NCBI GenBank assembly: GCA_017508385.1
Contig: JAFVZB010000055.1
Span: forward strand, 1 to 60,913
Length of the DNA: 60,913 bases
Direction of reading: 5' to 3'
Origin: Lentisphaeria bacterium
GTDB taxonomy: Bacteria > Verrucomicrobiota > Lentisphaeria > Victivallales > Victivallaceae
This document shows positions 58,913 through 60,913 of this stretch, piece after piece (positions within the stretch are counted from its first letter, which is position 1; the number at the start of each line of letters is the position of its first letter). The notes beneath the pieces are model-generated. The model was not told the origin of the DNA and searched no databases. It saw only the letters and a program-made list of their open reading frames with translations. Both the position numbers and the translations under genes were made by a program.

Positions 58913-59947
58913 TCAAAACTCAACGTCAACTTCAATAGCTCCGGTGGATTCGTGCCGCAGGTGCGAAACATCTCCCCGCACATGGAACTTGACGAACACC
59001 ATCGTTCCCTCGGCGTGGCCGGAACGGCTGCGTTTGACCTCAAAAACCTCGAGCGGAACAACCTCCCCGGTCTGATTGCTGATAAATCTCGCCGGAGTTT
59101 TTTCCCGGATATAGAGTGCATCCTGCTCATAAAAGTAGCTGTAAACCAGGGTCTTTTTGACGGAATGTACTACTGCCGCACTGGTTCCGGCATCGTTCCA
59201 CGCATCGACGGTATCAGAGTTTGTGATGATGATGCCGTCACGCACTGCCCGGATTTTATAGTATGACTGCTCCTCAAGCAAATTGGCAAGCTCTTTCTCT
59301 TTGGCGGCGATTTCAGCTTTTACACTGCTGACGCTTTGGAGTGCGATATCAATATTACACTCAGCGAGTCCGCGGGAAATTATTTCCTTGTCATGTATCA
59401 GGCTGCTGTACTCTGCTTTGGCATCAAGAAACGCCTGCTTCTTAGAGCGCATATCCAAGTTGGAAACACTCCTGCCGGAATAGAGTTTTCGATAGACCAG
59501 ATACTCATTTTCCGTGCGTTCCACAAGCTCTTTGGCTTTACTGATTTTCCAGTCAGTGTTGCGGTATCCCGACGGAAGAGGGTCTATCTTTACCAGTTTT
59601 GCCTGCTGTTCACGCCCGGCAAGCTCAGAACGCAGCACGGCAAGCTCTTGCTTTACCGCATCTATTTTACGCCGCACATCAAAATCATTGTACTCGAGAA
59701 TAACATCTCCTTTTTTGACCGCTTCATGGGAGTATTTATAAACTTTTGAGACAAATCCCGGATATTTATTTTTGATCGTCACCATGCTTGCTCCGCGAAG
59801 ATATCCCTGAGCCCTCACGGTTTTGGTCTGTTTCTGAGATACCGGGAGTGAAGCGACCTTTTGAGGTTCACGCAACAATCTGCTTACCGAAAAAACGGTA
59901 ATACCCAAGAGTGACACCGTCAGAATAAAGCCTAAAAAATTTTTCAT
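58913..59947 (-). CDS. HlyD-family periplasmic adaptor protein
   Basis: This 344-residue protein has one N-terminal membrane anchor (FLGFILTVSLLGITVFSV), a first biotinyl-lipoyl half (VKKGDVILEYNDFDVRRKID), a coiled-coil hairpin at about 95-240 (with AEIAAKEKELANLLEEQ), and a beta-barrel C-terminus (AVRDGIIITNSDTVDAWND, ISNQTGEVVPLEVFEV). This is the membrane-fusion-protein layout that links inner-membrane transporters to the outer membrane. No ABC, RND or MFS partner lies next to it, which is unusual. It stops two bases from the recD2 stop, convergent, without a terminator between. AAGGA precedes the ATG at 59947. Confidence 0.85.
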   Translation of the reverse strand: MKNFLGFILTVSLLGITVFSVSRLLREPQKVASLPVSQKQTKTVRAQGYLRGASMVTIKNKYPGFVSKVYKYSHEAVKKGDVILEYNDFDVRRKIDAVKQELAVLRSELAGREQQAKLVKIDPLPSGYRNTDWKISKAKELVERTENEYLVYRKLYSGRSVSNLDMRSKKQAFLDAKAEYSSLIHDKEIISRGLAECNIDIALQSVSSVKAEIAAKEKELANLLEEQSYYKIRAVRDGIIITNSDTVDAWNDAGTSAAVVHSVKKTLVYSYFYEQDALYIREKTPARFISNQTGEVVPLEVFEVKRSRSGHAEGTMVFVKFHVRGDVSHLRHESTGAIEVDVEF

Positions 59948-59981
59948 AAGAAGTCCTTATATTCACATTTGCTTATATAAT

Positions 59982-60010
59982 AAAATATCCTGTATAACTG
60001 AATATTTCAA
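59982..60010 (-). promoter_or_regulatory. Predicted promoter of the HlyD-like gene
   Basis: On the minus strand TTGAAA (60005-60010) and TATTTT (59982-59987) are 17 bases apart. Confidence 0.55.
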
Positions 60011-60031
60011 GCTGATTTTTATCAAAAAAAC

Positions 60032-60059
60032 TTGTAATTACAAAAAAATGCACTATTGT
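60032..60059 (+). promoter_or_regulatory. Predicted promoter of the thioredoxin-like gene
   Basis: TTGTAA (60032-60037) and TATTGT (60054-60059) are 16 bases apart, 46 bases before the start codon. Confidence 0.45.
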
Positions 60060-60105
60060 ATAGTTAAAGAGGTACAAGCACCTTATAAAAAGAAAGGAAA
60101 AAATC

Positions 60106-60690
60106 ATGTTTAAGAGAATTATTTGCTGTTTGACCGCACTCTTTCTGGTTACCGGACTTTGCGCCGCAAACAAAAACAAAAGCAAGAAAGAGACCAAGCT
60201 GACCAAAAAAGAGCGCAAGGCGGCAAAAAAACAATCAAAGACAGATGCAAAAATATTTACCGCCATCCCCGGACTTCCGGCTGAGGCGGATAATTGGAAA
60301 CAAGGACCGAACCGTACATGGGAAGTCAATTTCAACAATGCAGTTCTTAAAGCCCGTGCTGAAAAGAAGATGCTCTACGTACTCGCTTCCGGCTCAGACT
60401 GGTGTCCGCCGTGCAAACGCCTGAAATCAACGGTTCTCGGAAACAGCAAATTCAGAAAGATGGCTGAAAAGTCATTCGTTCTGGTGTTTATCGACTTCCC
60501 CCGCAACATCAAACTTCCCGCAACGCAGAAGCAGCACAACGCCATGGTGGCGAAAAAGTTTCCGTTCGGAGGCGGTGTTCCCTCCGCACTGATAATCGAA
60601 CCGAACTCTCTTAAGGTTGCCGGGAAAATTTCAGGTTACAAACCTGCAAAAATGTATATTCAGGAGTTGAGCAAATTCGCTAAAAAATAA
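60106..60690 (+). CDS. Secreted thioredoxin-like protein
   Basis: This 194-residue protein has a signal peptide (MFKRIICCLTALFLVTGLCA) followed by a Lys-rich linker (residues 22-48). A thioredoxin fold holds the active site DWCPPCKRL (Cys100, Cys103) and the cis-Pro segment GGVPSALIIEP. It should act in the periplasm as a disulfide reductase or isomerase. CPPC is less common than CGPC. AGAAAGGAAAAAATC precedes the ATG at 60106. It is monocistronic, divergent from the HlyD-like gene, and ends at a hairpin. Confidence 0.9.
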   Translation: MFKRIICCLTALFLVTGLCAANKNKSKKETKLTKKERKAAKKQSKTDAKIFTAIPGLPAEADNWKQGPNRTWEVNFNNAVLKARAEKKMLYVLASGSDWCPPCKRLKSTVLGNSKFRKMAEKSFVLVFIDFPRNIKLPATQKQHNAMVAKKFPFGGGVPSALIIEPNSLKVAGKISGYKPAKMYIQELSKFAKK

Positions 60691-60701
60691 TATAACAAAC
60701 T

Positions 60702-60746
60702 AAAGTGCCTTCCTGAACTTGAACTGAAGTATCCGGATGGCACTTT
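60702..60746 (+). terminator. Terminator of the thioredoxin-like gene
   Basis: AAAGTGCC and TTCC pair with GGAT and GGCACTTT around a loop of about 20 bases, then T residues follow. Confidence 0.7.
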
Positions 60747-60752
60747 TTGTAT

Positions 60753-60809
60753 GGCTCTGTTCCAAACACGGGTAGGTAAAGGTAAATAAAAAAGTTTCCC
60801 CGCTTTTCT
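60753..60809 (+). repeat. Dispersed hairpin repeat, partial copy 4
   Basis: Nearly identical to 582-638 (three or four differences by eye): GGCTCTGTTCC, then ACACGGGTAGGTAAAGGTAA and ATAAAAAAGTTTCCCC, GCTTTTCT. The hairpin half present in copy 2 is missing; the following 100 bases show no match. The copy sits at the right edge of the window. Confidence 0.8.
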
Positions 60810-60913
60810 CCTATGAGAGACTAAATTTCAAGTGTTGTTTGCAAAAAAAATGTAAAAAAGTTCACAATCAGCGAAAGATGATTTAAAAAAGGTGTGCTTT
60901 TGTCTTGCTCCTA

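Overview
This window looks like a piece of a Gram-negative chromosome from the PVC superphylum, most likely Lentisphaerota (Victivallales-like). That assignment is inference, not a database result. It rests on three things: tandem secreted proteins with a prepilin-type N-terminus ([19 protein letters not shown] followed by LMPALSSAR) beside a large secreted glycoside hydrolase; lipopolysaccharide-core genes (heptosyltransferase family 9, WaaG-like, RfaP-like); and a mix of sugar isomerase, class II aldolase, ThuA-like and heparinase II/III-like genes. Coding density is high, base composition looks even, and no transposase, integrase, phage gene or CRISPR array was seen. Both ends carry a dispersed hairpin repeat, so the window may be a contig broken at repeats.

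Layout. 1-0.77 kb: hairpin repeats and a tandem array without a gene. 0.8-3.8 kb: a DUF975-like membrane protein and an EF-G paralogue. 4.2-7.1 kb: two zinc-ribbon Ser/Thr kinases, one membrane-anchored with ankyrin repeats and one soluble. 7.2-10.5 kb: glucuronokinase-like GHMP kinase, GalU-type pyrophosphorylase and a DEAD-box helicase. 10.6-13.3 kb: an HTH-cupin-acyl-CoA-ligase fusion, tRNA-Leu(UAG) and another repeat copy. 13.3-16.2 kb: TPP-riboswitch-controlled thiC and divergent enolase. 16.2-21.3 kb: a four-gene type II secretion pseudopilin operon (H, I, J, and a 1012-residue K). 21.5-24.7 kb: RNase P RNA, a phosphoesterase, a heptosyltransferase-like enzyme and a secreted protein of unknown role. 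24.9-30.6 kb: an MBL-fold hydrolase, then an aas-GT2-WaaG-RfaP-like envelope operon.

30.8-35.6 kb: two nearly identical prepilin-like genes and an agarase-like glycoside hydrolase. 35.7-42.1 kb: a LacI-type regulator set against a sugar isomerase-aldolase operon with a palindromic operator, plus MATE and MFS transporters. 42.2-45.1 kb: rpmF-plsX-fabH and a small tail-anchored protein. 45.1-48.0 kb: a heparinase II/III-like enzyme divergent from a class II aldolase. 48.2-51.8 kb: ribosomal protein S1 and a ClC chloride channel. 51.9-58.9 kb: SDR, flavoprotein, Old-Yellow-Enzyme-like and ThuA-like genes followed by recD2. 58.9-60.7 kb: an orphan HlyD-like adaptor and a secreted thioredoxin-like protein.

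Promoters are unusually readable. Many genes have a TTGAAA/TTGACT-type -35 box, 16-17 bases, then TATATT, often preceded by TGC. Several divergent pairs have abutting -35 boxes. The most unusual items are the dispersed hairpin repeat family, the HTH-cupin-ligase fusion with a palindrome in its own promoter, the twin pilin-like genes whose differences cluster in patches, the giant GspK-like protein, and the SDR/FAD/OYE/ThuA gene set of unknown substrate.
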